From the NCBI GenBank assembly GCA_016209155.1, contig JACQWU010000174.1:1-12142 (forward strand): a stretch of DNA of 12,142 nt, written 5' to 3'. The position numbers and the translations under genes were made by a program. This document shows, piece after piece, positions 1 through 7,366 of the stretch. How positions within the stretch are numbered: the first letter of the stretch is position 1; every line of letters starts with the position of its first letter. The DNA is from Candidatus Desantisiibacteriota bacterium. GTDB lineage: Bacteria; JACRDZ01. The notes beneath the pieces are model-generated. The model had not been told where the DNA came from. It saw only the letters and a program-made list of their open reading frames with translations, and ran no database searches.

Positions 1-151
1 GCGAGTAGTCAATCACGGTCTGCGGGCTTTTACTCCCGTAAGGCGTACGGGCCGTATCGCCGAAATATACGATATCATATCCCGGCAATTGATCCATTAC
101 GGCCCGGGCAACCGTCAATCCACCGATCCCGGAATCAAAAATTCCTATCAT
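1..151 (-). CDS. murI: Glutamate racemase MurI, N-terminal 50 codons, runs off left edge
   Basis: Glutamate racemase interconverts L- and D-glutamate in the cytoplasm and supplies D-glutamate for peptidoglycan. Read on the minus strand from the ATG at 151-149, the product begins [18 protein letters not shown] and continues through [16 protein letters not shown]. These are the family's FDSG(I/V)GG signature, which holds the N-terminal catalytic Asp, and its FGDTARxPYGxKS motif. The second half of the enzyme, including both catalytic cysteines, lies outside the window. A Shine-Dalgarno-like AAAGGTGA sits about 10 bases upstream of the ATG (plus positions 162-169), and the first in-frame stop upstream is at 193-191, which supports this start. 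The codons are clearly richer in G+C than those of neighbouring genes: bases 1-60 are 60% G+C. The gene is oriented against the cytochrome, whose open frame crosses it by chance. Confidence 0.93.
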   Translation of the reverse strand, partial: MIGIFDSGIGGLTVARAVMDQLPGYDIVYFGDTARTPYGSKSPQTVIDYS

Positions 152-2881
152 CGCGCTTATGTCACCTTTGAATTCAAACCATTGGCAAACTTAAATGGAA
201 CCGGCGCAAGCGGTGAATTTTTACGCGCAAGAGCTTATGATACCATGGGAGTTCTCGGAGATACAACCACCTATAATGAAGTAACGCAAGAAGGCCGAAA
301 ACAAATGTGTTGTGAATATTGTCATATAGGCCGTGCAGTAACTGGCTGGGGACCGTATAATAAAATAAAGTTAAGCAATGACGGAACGGTATATTCTACA
401 CATCCTGTTGGAAGGGGTGATGTTGTAGCAGGCAATCCGCCCAATCCGAACCTTGTAGATGATAGAAAAATCAGAATAATTAGAGATGATGATAAAGGCT
501 GGGAAAGCAGTATAGTTATCCCCGGTGATTTGATGCAGGGAATTGATCTCCATTTGCAGGATACAACGACAGGACATTTAGGCGGAGTTGTTAAATCCTC
601 TGATATTGGTTATGAGACAAGCGGCCTTGACCGCGGCAAAAAAGGAGTTGTTATTTGCCAGACATGCCATAAACCTCATTCAGCAGTTTCATCAGGACAG
701 ACTCATGATGGTTTTCCTATATCGGGATCTAAGTATATGTTTGATACCAGTACGCAGGATCTTTTACTTATTGATAATAACGGGAAAAATGGTTATAACA
801 GACTTTGTGAAGCATGTCATTCATACCAGCCTTATTTAAAAATAAGCGGACCTCCGCATATTACACAAGGTCATCCTTTAAAACATAACGGTTTTCCCGG
901 CGGAAGTTACAAGTTTGATGAATATGGCAATCCTACAGCTAATTGGGATAGTACCGGTATGACAGCCGCTGCTTGTTTAGATAAAGATCTTCCTTCGGGG
1001 GTATCAGGTATTTCAATCCCTTACATATGGCCAACAGGCGGTAATATTTCAGGAAGAAATGAAATTGTATGTCTTACATGTCATGATGTGCATGGAGGAG
1101 TAGCAAATACAAAATTATTACGTGCTATACCTTTGTGTATAGAGTGCCATGATGCTCCTCCAAAGCGTCTTGGAATTTCTCATCCGGTAAATGTAACTTT
1201 GTTTAATTCTGATGGATCATCATGGCCGGATCAGGCTAATCTTACAATTTTTTCACCGCAGATTTTTAATGGGAAACAAATAGTCCTGAATAGTCTAAGG
1301 ATGTATCCTCAACCTCAGTATAATGCTTTATACGCAGATCCGTCAAATAATTATGCTGCTTTAAAATATAATGCTCTTAATGTTGTAAAGATTGGATGTG
1401 ATACCTGTCATGACTGGACAGGCGGAAATATCCATTATGATGTTGCAAAACGCAGAGATGTTCAAAAAGAAACCCGGCATTTGGAATCATGGGATAATAA
1501 TAGATACTTTCCTAACAATAAAAGATATACAACATTGGATGGTTCAACATCAGGGCATCTTCATGGAGCCGCAGAAGACCCAAGTCATAATTCAGAATTA
1601 TGCGTTTCATGTCATACCCGCGATAACTATAATTATGATAGTCTTGGAATTTCCATCACCGGACATGCTGACAGTACCGGTGCAAATCCATCTCGTTATA
1701 TAAAAGAGTATCCCCCGCAATTTACAGGTTATAAACTCGGTACTCCTGTAACAGGTAATGGTAATATGGAACTTTCATCATTGGATAGACTCGGGACACA
1801 TGCATCACAACTGCGTATTTCAGATCAAGAAGGGGAAGGGCATAGTAACCGGCTTCTCTGGGTTTACTGGAAATATTGGGGATCACCTGGAGAGTCAAAA
1901 GTAAAAGCACTTGATCCTTATTATACTACCCAGGATTCTGATACTACAGATCCATGCGCAATAATGTTATCCAGAAAAAGATCACGATGGGGGCAGAAAT
2001 TTGATACTTTTAGATATAGTAATTTATTAAGTGTTTCACCTTCGAATATGGGGTTGTTTGCTAATAATACATATAGAGATAAAGCTGCTGTTATATGTCA
2101 ATCCTGTCATACTCCTCATTATGCAGCGGCGGGGCTTGTTGAATATAATACAGGTGTGCTTGCTTCTGAAAGAACGCCGCATACAGCTTTATTGTATGCT
2201 ACTCAGGCGGAATCCTTTCTGTGCCGGGTATGTCATGTGAATGGAGGTTATGTTGCGCATCCTATAAGCAAACCTTCAGTAATACTGCATGCAACTTATG
2301 CAAATTACAGGGGTGCTGAAGATAACACATATATTAACATAATGAATATTGTGGCTGATGATTCATTAGTAACGACCAGCGGAGATGTTGTTATAAGAAG
2401 AGGAATTGCCCTTGGTGATAAAAAACATGAATTAGTTTTAACCTGGGAAATGGAAACTACCCGTTATTTCGGTGAAGGAGTTTTTGGAGCAATTCATCTT
2501 CGAAATGATACAACATTTTTTAATCAAAGCTGGAAAGTTTCTGATTCTCATGGCCCGCTTAAACCTGCTAATTATCCGCATAAAGGAGGGAGTTTGAAGA
2601 ATCTACCTCCAAATAATGCAGGTTTTCCGGGAGAAGCAGTTAAAGCAGATACAAGTCTTCTGGTATGTGATTCATGTCATACTCCGCATGCGGCAGGGAC
2701 TTCAATGGGAACATATATGGTTGAGGGTAATGATTCATCTGTTCCGGGGATTACATATGCATCCGGTCAAATGGGTGTAAGCTCAAGTTCAGGAGTTGCT
2801 TCCGGAGCTCGTAATTTCGGCGCGGCACAACCAACTGGAACATCGGACCAACCTACATGCTTACTTTGTCATCCTCAGTAA
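152..2881 (+). CDS. Multiheme c-type cytochrome with 11 CxxCH motifs, 5' end missing or unresolved
   Basis: The product has 11 CxxCH heme c attachment motifs, with first cysteines encoded at 311, 656, 806, 1070, 1136, 1397, 1601, 2096, 2222, 2666 and 2858. Most fall into pairs of the doubled-CXXCH type. In four cases the first member reads CxxCHxxH ([32 protein letters not shown]), where the extra His could be a distal ligand. The chain ends five codons after the last Cys with CLLCHPQ, so it has no C-terminal anchor. Such proteins normally act outside the cytoplasmic membrane in electron transfer, but no signal peptide is visible. The frame stays open to base 2, yet bases 1-151 are murI on the other strand. 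The possible TTG at 89 therefore lies inside another gene, and the TTG at 182 and ATG at 245 have no good ribosome site. The start given here is simply the first codon past murI. The gene is probably 5'-truncated. The specific redox partner is unknown. Confidence 0.85.
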   Translation, partial: RAYVTFEFKPLANLNGTGASGEFLRARAYDTMGVLGDTTTYNEVTQEGRKQMCCEYCHIGRAVTGWGPYNKIKLSNDGTVYSTHPVGRGDVVAGNPPNPNLVDDRKIRIIRDDDKGWESSIVIPGDLMQGIDLHLQDTTTGHLGGVVKSSDIGYETSGLDRGKKGVVICQTCHKPHSAVSSGQTHDGFPISGSKYMFDTSTQDLLLIDNNGKNGYNRLCEACHSYQPYLKISGPPHITQGHPLKHNGFPGGSYKFDEYGNPTANWDSTGMTAAACLDKDLPSGVSGISIPYIWPTGGNISGRNEIVCLTCHDVHGGVANTKLLRAIPLCIECHDAPPKRLGISHPVNVTLFNSDGSSWPDQANLTIFSPQIFNGKQIVLNSLRMYPQPQYNALYADPSNNYAALKYNALNVVKIGCDTCHDWTGGNIHYDVAKRRDVQKETRHLESWDNNRYFPNNKRYTTLDGSTSGHLHGAAEDPSHNSELCVSCHTRDNYNYDSLGISITGHADSTGANPSRYIKEYPPQFTGYKLGTPVTGNGNMELSSLDRLGTHASQLRISDQEGEGHSNRLLWVYWKYWGSPGESKVKALDPYYTTQDSDTTDPCAIMLSRKRSRWGQKFDTFRYSNLLSVSPSNMGLFANNTYRDKAAVICQSCHTPHYAAAGLVEYNTGVLASERTPHTALLYATQAESFLCRVCHVNGGYVAHPISKPSVILHATYANYRGAEDNTYINIMNIVADDSLVTTSGDVVIRRGIALGDKKHELVLTWEMETTRYFGEGVFGAIHLRNDTTFFNQSWKVSDSHGPLKPANYPHKGGSLKNLPPNNAGFPGEAVKADTSLLVCDSCHTPHAAGTSMGTYMVEGNDSSVPGITYASGQMGVSSSSGVASGARNFGAAQPTGTSDQPTCLLCHPQ

Positions 2882-2900
2882 GGGATGCAGGATATAAACT

Positions 2901-2935
2901 TCGATTATCAATTCTCAATGCTCAATCGTCGATAC
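2901..2935. repeat. Degenerate 7-bp tandem repeat
   Basis: Five consecutive heptads read TCGATTA, TCAATTC, TCAATGC, TCAATCG and TCGATAC, all of the form TCRATNN. They lie in the 134-base spacer between the cytochrome stop and dusB. The rest of that spacer holds an A+T-rich inverted repeat, AGATTT (2945-2950) with AAATCT (2963-2968), and a small palindrome, GATATT-aaaa-AATATC (2985-3000). No gene was seen in it. Confidence 0.55.
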
Positions 2936-3015
2936 TGCTTCTTTAGATTTACAGGTAATAACAAATCTCCAAAAGAAGAGAAAGGATATTAAAAAATATC
3001 TCTATAAATATATCA

Positions 3016-3993
3016 ATGTTAATTGGAAAAGTATCGGTTGAAAATAATTTAATTTTTGCGCCTCTTTCAGGGATAACGGATTCACCTACACGTATCATTG
3101 CCAGATGTTTTGGAGCGGGTTTGGTTTTTTCAGAGATGATCAGTTGTGAAGGTTTAATACGACATCATAAAAAAACAGAGGAGCTTTTATATTTTACTCC
3201 GGAGGAACGGCCTATCGCATTTCAGATTTTCGGATTCAATCCGGAAAACATGGCTGACGCGGCATTTATAGCATATGAAAAAGGTGCGGATATAATAGAT
3301 TTAAATTTCGGCTGCCCGGTAAAAAAAATAATAAAATCAAAGTCAGGTTCATATTTATTGCAGTTCCCGGAAAAAATCGCAAAAATTATTGCCTGTGTCC
3401 GGCGTAAAATAAATATTCCCTTAACAATAAAAATCAGAGCAGGATGGGATTTGGAGCATGTGAATGCATGTGATATTGCTAAAATCGCACAGGATGAAGG
3501 AGCAGATGCAGTTATTATTCATCCAAGGACACAGACTCAGATGTTTAGAGGCATCTCTGATTGGGAAATAATAAGAAAAGTAAAAAATACTATACAACAG
3601 ATACCTGTAATAGGGAACGGAGATATTTTAACACCTCAGGATGCATCACGTATGTTTAATGAAACAGGATGTGATGCTGTAATGATAGGCCGCGGAGCGC
3701 TTGGCAACCCGTGGATATTTAAAAATATTGAACATTTTATTAAAACAGGTGAAATTTTGAATCCGCCGGCCATAGAAGAAAAAATAAAAATGGCTTTGCA
3801 TCATATGGAGTCTGAAGTACAATATAAGGGGGAAAAAAGAGGTGTAAGAGAAAGCTACAAAGTCCTTTTCTGGTATTTAAAAGGTTTACCGGATGCGGTT
3901 TCAGTCCGCCAGAAAATAATTAAACACGATAATTTTAATGAAATTAAGAATATTTTAGAAAAATATATGGAAGATGGGGTAAAAAATGAATAA
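3016..3993 (+). CDS. dusB: tRNA-dihydrouridine synthase, DusB type
   Basis: This FMN enzyme reduces specific uridines in the tRNA D-loop to dihydrouridine, using NADPH. The 325-residue TIM-barrel protein has the full family pattern. It starts LIFAPLSGITDSPTR (about 12-26), then DLNFGCPVKKIIKSKSG (95-111) with catalytic Cys100, KIRAGWD, IHPRTQTQ (usually HGRTR), VIGNGDI and MIGRGALGNPWIF for the FMN phosphate. The C-terminal helical domain contains YLKGLP. Length is normal. The ATG start fits the family, but it lacks a clear Shine-Dalgarno: the 15 bases before it are nearly all A/T, with TATAAA at 3003-3008. This gene overlaps larB by eight bases, suggesting co-transcription. DusB is preferred over DusA or DusC from overall motif pattern; the paralogue assignment is less certain than the family. 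Confidence 0.93.
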   Translation: MLIGKVSVENNLIFAPLSGITDSPTRIIARCFGAGLVFSEMISCEGLIRHHKKTEELLYFTPEERPIAFQIFGFNPENMADAAFIAYEKGADIIDLNFGCPVKKIIKSKSGSYLLQFPEKIAKIIACVRRKINIPLTIKIRAGWDLEHVNACDIAKIAQDEGADAVIIHPRTQTQMFRGISDWEIIRKVKNTIQQIPVIGNGDILTPQDASRMFNETGCDAVMIGRGALGNPWIFKNIEHFIKTGEILNPPAIEEKIKMALHHMESEVQYKGEKRGVRESYKVLFWYLKGLPDAVSVRQKIIKHDNFNEIKNILEKYMEDGVKNE

Positions 3994-4735
3994 AGATAGT
4001 CTTAAAAAAATATTGATACAAGTACAGGAAAAAAAAATTAAACTTGATGATGCAATAGAATTATTTAAGCATTTACCTTATGAAAATATGGATTTTGCAA
4101 GGATTGATACTCACAGGGAAATCAGGCAGAATTTTCCTGAAGCAATATTTTGTGCCGGAAAAACCAATGAGCAAATTGCCGCAATAATGGAAAAAATGCT
4201 AAAACATAATATTAATGTGCTGGCAACAAGAGCGGAAAAACAGGTATATGAATTTATAAGCGCACAATTTCCTGAAGCTGTATATAATGATCTTGCAAAA
4301 GTTATTTCAATAATTAAGAATAAACCGAAACCTAAAAAAGGGACAATCGCCGTAGTAACAGCCGGAACTTCAGATGTGAAAGTGGCAGAAGAGGCAAAGG
4401 AAACCTTGAATTTTACCGGTTATAAAACAGAGTGTTTATATGATGTTGGAGTGGCGGGGATTCACCGTCTTTTTGATAATCAGGAGGTTTTATATAGAGC
4501 CGGAGTTATTATTACTATTGCCGGTATGGATGGAGCACTGCCCAGCGTCATTGCGGGACTTGTAAATAAGCCTATAATTGCTGTTCCTGCAAGTACAGGA
4601 TATGGTGCGAGTTTTGGCGGTATAGCCGCGCTTCTTACTATGCTGAACAGTTGTGCCCCGGGGCTTGCTGTTGTAAATATTGATAATGGTTTTGGAGCCG
4701 CAAGACTTGCAAGCATAATAATGGAGGCAAAATAG
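3986..4735 (+). CDS. larB: LarB, pyridinium-3,5-biscarboxylate mononucleotide synthase
   Basis: LarB carboxylates the pyridinium ring of nicotinate adenine dinucleotide and hydrolyses the phosphoanhydride. This is the first step of the nickel-pincer nucleotide cofactor of lactate racemase and related enzymes. The 249 residues match the family length. An N-terminal helical part contains DTHREIRQNFPEAIFCAGKT (41-60). A PurE-like domain from about 119 contains VTAGTSD, DVGVAGIHR, IAGMDGALPSVIAGL, PASTGYGASFGG and SCAPGLAVVNIDNGFGAA. Cys223 in SCAPG aligns with the cysteine reported to bond the substrate ring in the Lactobacillus plantarum enzyme. GATGGGG (3973-3979), seven bases upstream, serves as ribosome site, and the ATG lies inside dusB. 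larC follows after one intervening phosphatase gene. larA and larE are not in the window. Confidence 0.95.
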   Translation: MNKDSLKKILIQVQEKKIKLDDAIELFKHLPYENMDFARIDTHREIRQNFPEAIFCAGKTNEQIAAIMEKMLKHNINVLATRAEKQVYEFISAQFPEAVYNDLAKVISIIKNKPKPKKGTIAVVTAGTSDVKVAEEAKETLNFTGYKTECLYDVGVAGIHRLFDNQEVLYRAGVIITIAGMDGALPSVIAGLVNKPIIAVPASTGYGASFGGIAALLTMLNSCAPGLAVVNIDNGFGAARLASIIMEAK

Positions 4736-4737
4736 AT

Positions 4738-5328
4738 TTGAGTATTATTAAAAAATTTATTAAAATAAATGCAATTTATTTGATAATATTTTTTTTGTCA
4801 GCTCAGACAGTTTATACTGCTTTGAAATTGATGCCGCGTAATGATATCCCGGGATTGACTAATTTTGCGCAGGTATCTAAATGTCTTTACAGAGGAGCGC
4901 AGCCGGATAAAAAAGGTTTTGAGGAACTTTCGAAAATGGGGATTAAAACAATAATTAATTTGCGTGCCAATCATTCTGATATTAAGATGCTTAAGGGACT
5001 AAATTTAAAATATATAAATATTCCAATAAATACATGGGATTTAACGGATGAACATGCTGTTAAATTTTTGAAAATAATAAATAATTCAGATTATCAACCT
5101 GTTTTTGTGCATTGTCAGCATGGATCTGACAGAACAGGTTCAATGGTCGCCATATACAGAATGTTTATCGAAGGATGGACACATGAAGAAGCATTAAAAG
5201 AATTACCTGATTTTGGTTATCATAAAATATGGAAGAATTTAGTGAAATATCTGAAAAATCTTGATTTAAATAAATTAAGGAAAAAATTAAAAACAGCTGA
5301 AGAACCGGAACTGAAAGTTATAAATTAA
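4738..5328 (+). CDS. Membrane-anchored dual-specificity/tyrosine phosphatase-like protein
   Basis: The 196-residue protein carries the cysteine-phosphatase P-loop VHCQHGSDRTG (125-134, HCx5R), with nucleophile Cys126 and Arg132. A candidate general acid is Asp101 or Asp104 in NTWDLTDE. Upstream, SKCLYRGAQPD (47-57) and MGIKTIINLR (67-76) are typical of bacterial DSP/atypical PTP proteins. Residues 10-30 form one hydrophobic segment after a lysine-rich start, so the domain is probably anchored at the membrane and faces the periplasm. The C-terminus is lysine-rich. The start is TTG, two bases after the larB stop, with GGAGG (4723-4727) ten bases upstream inside larB. It sits between larB and larC with almost no spacing. 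The substrate is unknown: it could act on phosphotyrosine, inositol phosphates or another phosphoester. Confidence 0.85.
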   Translation: MSIIKKFIKINAIYLIIFFLSAQTVYTALKLMPRNDIPGLTNFAQVSKCLYRGAQPDKKGFEELSKMGIKTIINLRANHSDIKMLKGLNLKYINIPINTWDLTDEHAVKFLKIINNSDYQPVFVHCQHGSDRTGSMVAIYRMFIEGWTHEEALKELPDFGYHKIWKNLVKYLKNLDLNKLRKKLKTAEEPELKVIN

Positions 5329-5337
5329 AGGTTATAT

Positions 5338-6012
5338 ATGAAAATTGTTTATTTTGATATTATTTCAGGAGTAAGCGGGAATATGATCCTTGGATCTCTT
5401 TTAGATGCAGGACTTCCTGCTCTTTATTTAAAGGAAGAGTTGTTAAAGTTAAAACTGGAATTCTATGATATAAAAATAGAAAAGCAATCTAAAAATCATA
5501 TTACAGGTACACTGTTTAAAGTTAATGTAAATTTAGAAAAACAGCCGCACAGAAAATTTTCGGAAATTGAAACATTATTAAATGAAAGCGATCTGTCTTC
5601 TGCTATTAGGGAAAAAAGCCTGTCAATATTTGAAAAATTAGCTCAGGCTGAAAGTAAGGTTCACGGGATTCCCGTTAATTTAGTTCACTTTCATGAAGTG
5701 GGAGCAATTGATTCAATTATTGATATTACAGGTTCAGTAATCGGGCTTGATTATTTTAAACCGGATAGGATTCATTCTGCAAAAGTAGTTAATGGTCATG
5801 GCGGATTAATTAGTTCCTCTCATGGTAAACTTCCAAATCCGGCACCTGCGACTCTGGAGGTTTTAAAAGGAATACCGTGTGAAAATATCAATATCAAGGA
5901 GGAGCTTACCACCCCGACGGGAGCTTCTATTTTAGCTATGCTTGTAGATGAATTTTCCGCACCGCCTGATATAAATATAAGCTCAATCGGATATGGATGC
6001 GTTCGATTATAA
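5338..6012 (+). CDS. larC: LarC nickel insertase, N-terminal fragment of a broken gene
   Basis: LarC inserts nickel into the dithiolated pincer nucleotide in a CTP-dependent reaction, the last step of cofactor synthesis. Residues 1-220 are a clear LarC N-terminal domain: YFDIISGVSGNMILGSLLDAG, then VHFHEVGAIDSIIDITGS (116-133), then SHGKLPNPAPATLEVLKG (161-178), then ELTTPTGASIL. The homology stops at SSIGYG (215-220), where the family normally continues AGxRD. Only CVRL and a stop follow. The rest of the family pattern resumes in another frame at about 6006. Roughly 70 residues normally between these points are absent, including the NIDDM(S/T)-type motif. AAAGG (5327-5331), six bases from the ATG, is the ribosome site and overlaps the phosphatase stop. 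As read, this alone is unlikely to be a complete insertase. Confidence 0.85.
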   Translation: MKIVYFDIISGVSGNMILGSLLDAGLPALYLKEELLKLKLEFYDIKIEKQSKNHITGTLFKVNVNLEKQPHRKFSEIETLLNESDLSSAIREKSLSIFEKLAQAESKVHGIPVNLVHFHEVGAIDSIIDITGSVIGLDYFKPDRIHSAKVVNGHGGLISSSHGKLPNPAPATLEVLKGIPCENINIKEELTTPTGASILAMLVDEFSAPPDINISSIGYGCVRL

Positions 6013-6335
6013 TGAAGAAAAGCCGCCCGGCAGTATGTTTTACTGCTATTTGTCCGCTTTCAGTTGAAAAAAAAATTATTGAATTTGTTTTGAAAAATAC
6101 TTCAACTTTTGGAGTTAGAATATCAAATTTAAAGAGGGAAAAGCTTAAAAGGCGTGAGGATACAGTCAATACAAAATATGGTTCTTTACGTGTTAAAATA
6201 GGGTATATGGATAATAAGGTTATAAAAGTCAGCCCGGAATATGAGGATGTAAAAAAAATAGCTTCATCATGTAATATTTCTCTCGGTGAAATAGTGAATG
6301 AAGTAATAAAAATATCTGATAAGTTTAAAGAATAA
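5997..6335 (+). CDS. larC: LarC C-terminal fragment, out of frame with the N-terminal part
   Basis: From IIMKKSRPAVCFTAICP onward this frame matches the LarC C-terminal domain. It continues STFGVRISNLKREKLKRRE, KYGSLRVKIGYMDNKVIKV and SPEYEDVKKIA. In the family, this domain carries the CTP/metal-binding part of the nickel insertase. The ATG at 5997 overlaps the end of the N-terminal fragment by 16 bases and has no ribosome site, and residues 1-4 (MRSI) are not family-like. In the third frame, 5996-6007 encode DAFD, resembling the (D/G)A(L/F)D that normally stands just before the TPIxMKK stretch. This suggests two breakpoints, one large and one of about 17 bases. Separate translation of an independent C-terminal protein is possible but unsupported. 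Confidence 0.75.
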   Translation: MRSIIMKKSRPAVCFTAICPLSVEKKIIEFVLKNTSTFGVRISNLKREKLKRREDTVNTKYGSLRVKIGYMDNKVIKVSPEYEDVKKIASSCNISLGEIVNEVIKISDKFKE

Positions 6336-6368
6336 TTTAGGCTGAAGGCTTTTAGGCTGAAGACTGAA
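6336..6368 (+). repeat. Intergenic repeat with two copies of TTTAGGCTGAAG
   Basis: TTTAGGCTGAAG occurs at 6336-6347 and again at 6351-6362, followed by the variant heptad GACTGAA (6362-6368). The same 12-mer is found inverted at 9390-9401. The linking 13-mer GAAGGCTTTTAGG (6344-6356) is repeated exactly at 9354-9366. The unit is a loose heptad, GGCTGAA/GACTGAA. It begins immediately after the larC stop and ends before the prfA ribosome site. Confidence 0.7.
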
Positions 6369-6410
6369 AACTAATTTGAATAATAAGGAATAAATCAGAA
6401 GGGAAATAGG

Positions 6411-7352
6411 ATGCTGGAAAAATTACGTGAATTAGAAAATAAATACATAGAACTTGAAGGAAAAATTTTAGAGAATGAAAATGATAAAGAACTGATTGCA
6501 TTAGCGCAAAATGAAATATCTGAGCTGGAAGCAAAAAAGATACAGATAGAAAAAAAATTAACTCTTCTTCTGCTTCCAAAAGATCCTGATGATGAGAAAA
6601 ATACAATAGTAGAAATAAGAGCCGGTACAGGCGGAGATGAATCTGCACTTTTTACAGGCGAGTTATTCCGTATGTATAGTCATTATGCGGAAAAATGCGG
6701 ATGGAAAATTGAAATTTTAAGCTCAAATCCTATAGGGATAGGAGGTTTCAAGGAAATAATATTTGCTATCGACGGCCAGTGTGTGTTCAGAAAAATGAAA
6801 TATGAAAGCGGTACTCACCGGGTTCAGCGTGTGCCTGTTACAGAAGGATCAGGCAGAATACATACTTCTGCTGTTACTGTTGCAGTATTACCGGAAGCAG
6901 AAGATATTGAAGTTGAAATTGACCCTAAGGATTTAAGAATCGATGTGTATAGATCAGGCGGCCCGGGAGGACAGAGTGTTAATACTACTGATTCCGCAGT
7001 AAGAGTAACTCACATCCCGACAGGTATGGTAGTACAGTGTCAGGATGAAAAATCCCAGCACAAAAATAAAGCAAAAGCACTTCGTGTCTTAAATGCGCGG
7101 TTATTGGAAAAAACTCAGGAAGAAGCGGATAAAGCGCGCTCTATGAATCGTAAACTGCAGGTTGGTTCAGGGGATAGGAGTGAGAAGATCCGCACGTATA
7201 ACTATCCTCAGAATCGAATAACAGATCATCGTATTGGACTGACTATTTATCGTTTGAGTGAATTTATGGATGGAGATATAGATGAAATGGTGGAAGCTCT
7301 GATTGCTTACGATCAGGCTGAAAAACTTAAAGAAAAAGTGGTGCAACTTTAA
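6411..7352 (+). CDS. prfA: Peptide chain release factor 1 with shortened domain 1
   Basis: RF1 recognises UAA and UAG in the ribosomal A site and triggers peptide release. The recognition tripeptide is PVT (142-144, in [19 protein letters not shown]), which is the RF1 PxT form and not the RF2 SPF. The GGQ loop is [17 protein letters not shown] with Gln188. Also present are [41 protein letters not shown] and [17 protein letters not shown]. The protein has 313 residues against 340-360 usual. Compared with remembered E. coli RF1, about 42 residues are missing in frame from domain 1, between ELEGKI (near residue 19) and [14 protein letters not shown] (6398-6403), seven bases upstream, supports the ATG. 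prmC follows after 14 bases. Domains 2-4, which do decoding and catalysis, appear intact. Confidence 0.95.
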   Translation: MLEKLRELENKYIELEGKILENENDKELIALAQNEISELEAKKIQIEKKLTLLLLPKDPDDEKNTIVEIRAGTGGDESALFTGELFRMYSHYAEKCGWKIEILSSNPIGIGGFKEIIFAIDGQCVFRKMKYESGTHRVQRVPVTEGSGRIHTSAVTVAVLPEAEDIEVEIDPKDLRIDVYRSGGPGGQSVNTTDSAVRVTHIPTGMVVQCQDEKSQHKNKAKALRVLNARLLEKTQEEADKARSMNRKLQVGSGDRSEKIRTYNYPQNRITDHRIGLTIYRLSEFMDGDIDEMVEALIAYDQAEKLKEKVVQL

Positions 7353-7366
7353 AGAACCTGAATTTT

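Noticed and set aside
35-51. Perfect hairpin CCCGTA-aggcg-TACGGG
   Set aside because: It lies inside the murI coding sequence at the conserved RTPYG codons and has no T-run; chance is the simpler explanation.
89-151. TTG at 89 as the cytochrome start, with the frame open back to base 2
   Set aside because: These bases encode the conserved MurI N-terminus on the other strand, and the residues read in the cytochrome frame show no signal peptide or heme motif. The openness is a by-product of the antisense gene.
2985-3000. Palindrome GATATT-aaaa-AATATC as a terminator of the cytochrome gene
   Set aside because: The stem is short and A/T only with no following T-run, so it would not be a stable terminator.
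4480-4716. Minus-strand open frame of 78 codons across larB
   Set aside because: It mirrors the conserved LarB glycine/alanine-rich motifs and has no recognisable family or ribosome site.
5997-6012. Programmed ribosomal frameshift joining the two larC parts, as in Lactobacillus plantarum
   Set aside because: No slippery heptamer is evident at the overlap, and any shift would still leave out the central family segment, so this cannot be the whole explanation.
6352-6648. Minus-strand open frame of 98 codons opposite the prfA start
   Set aside because: It is antisense to the RF1 coding region and includes the intergenic repeat; composition is that of a shadow frame.
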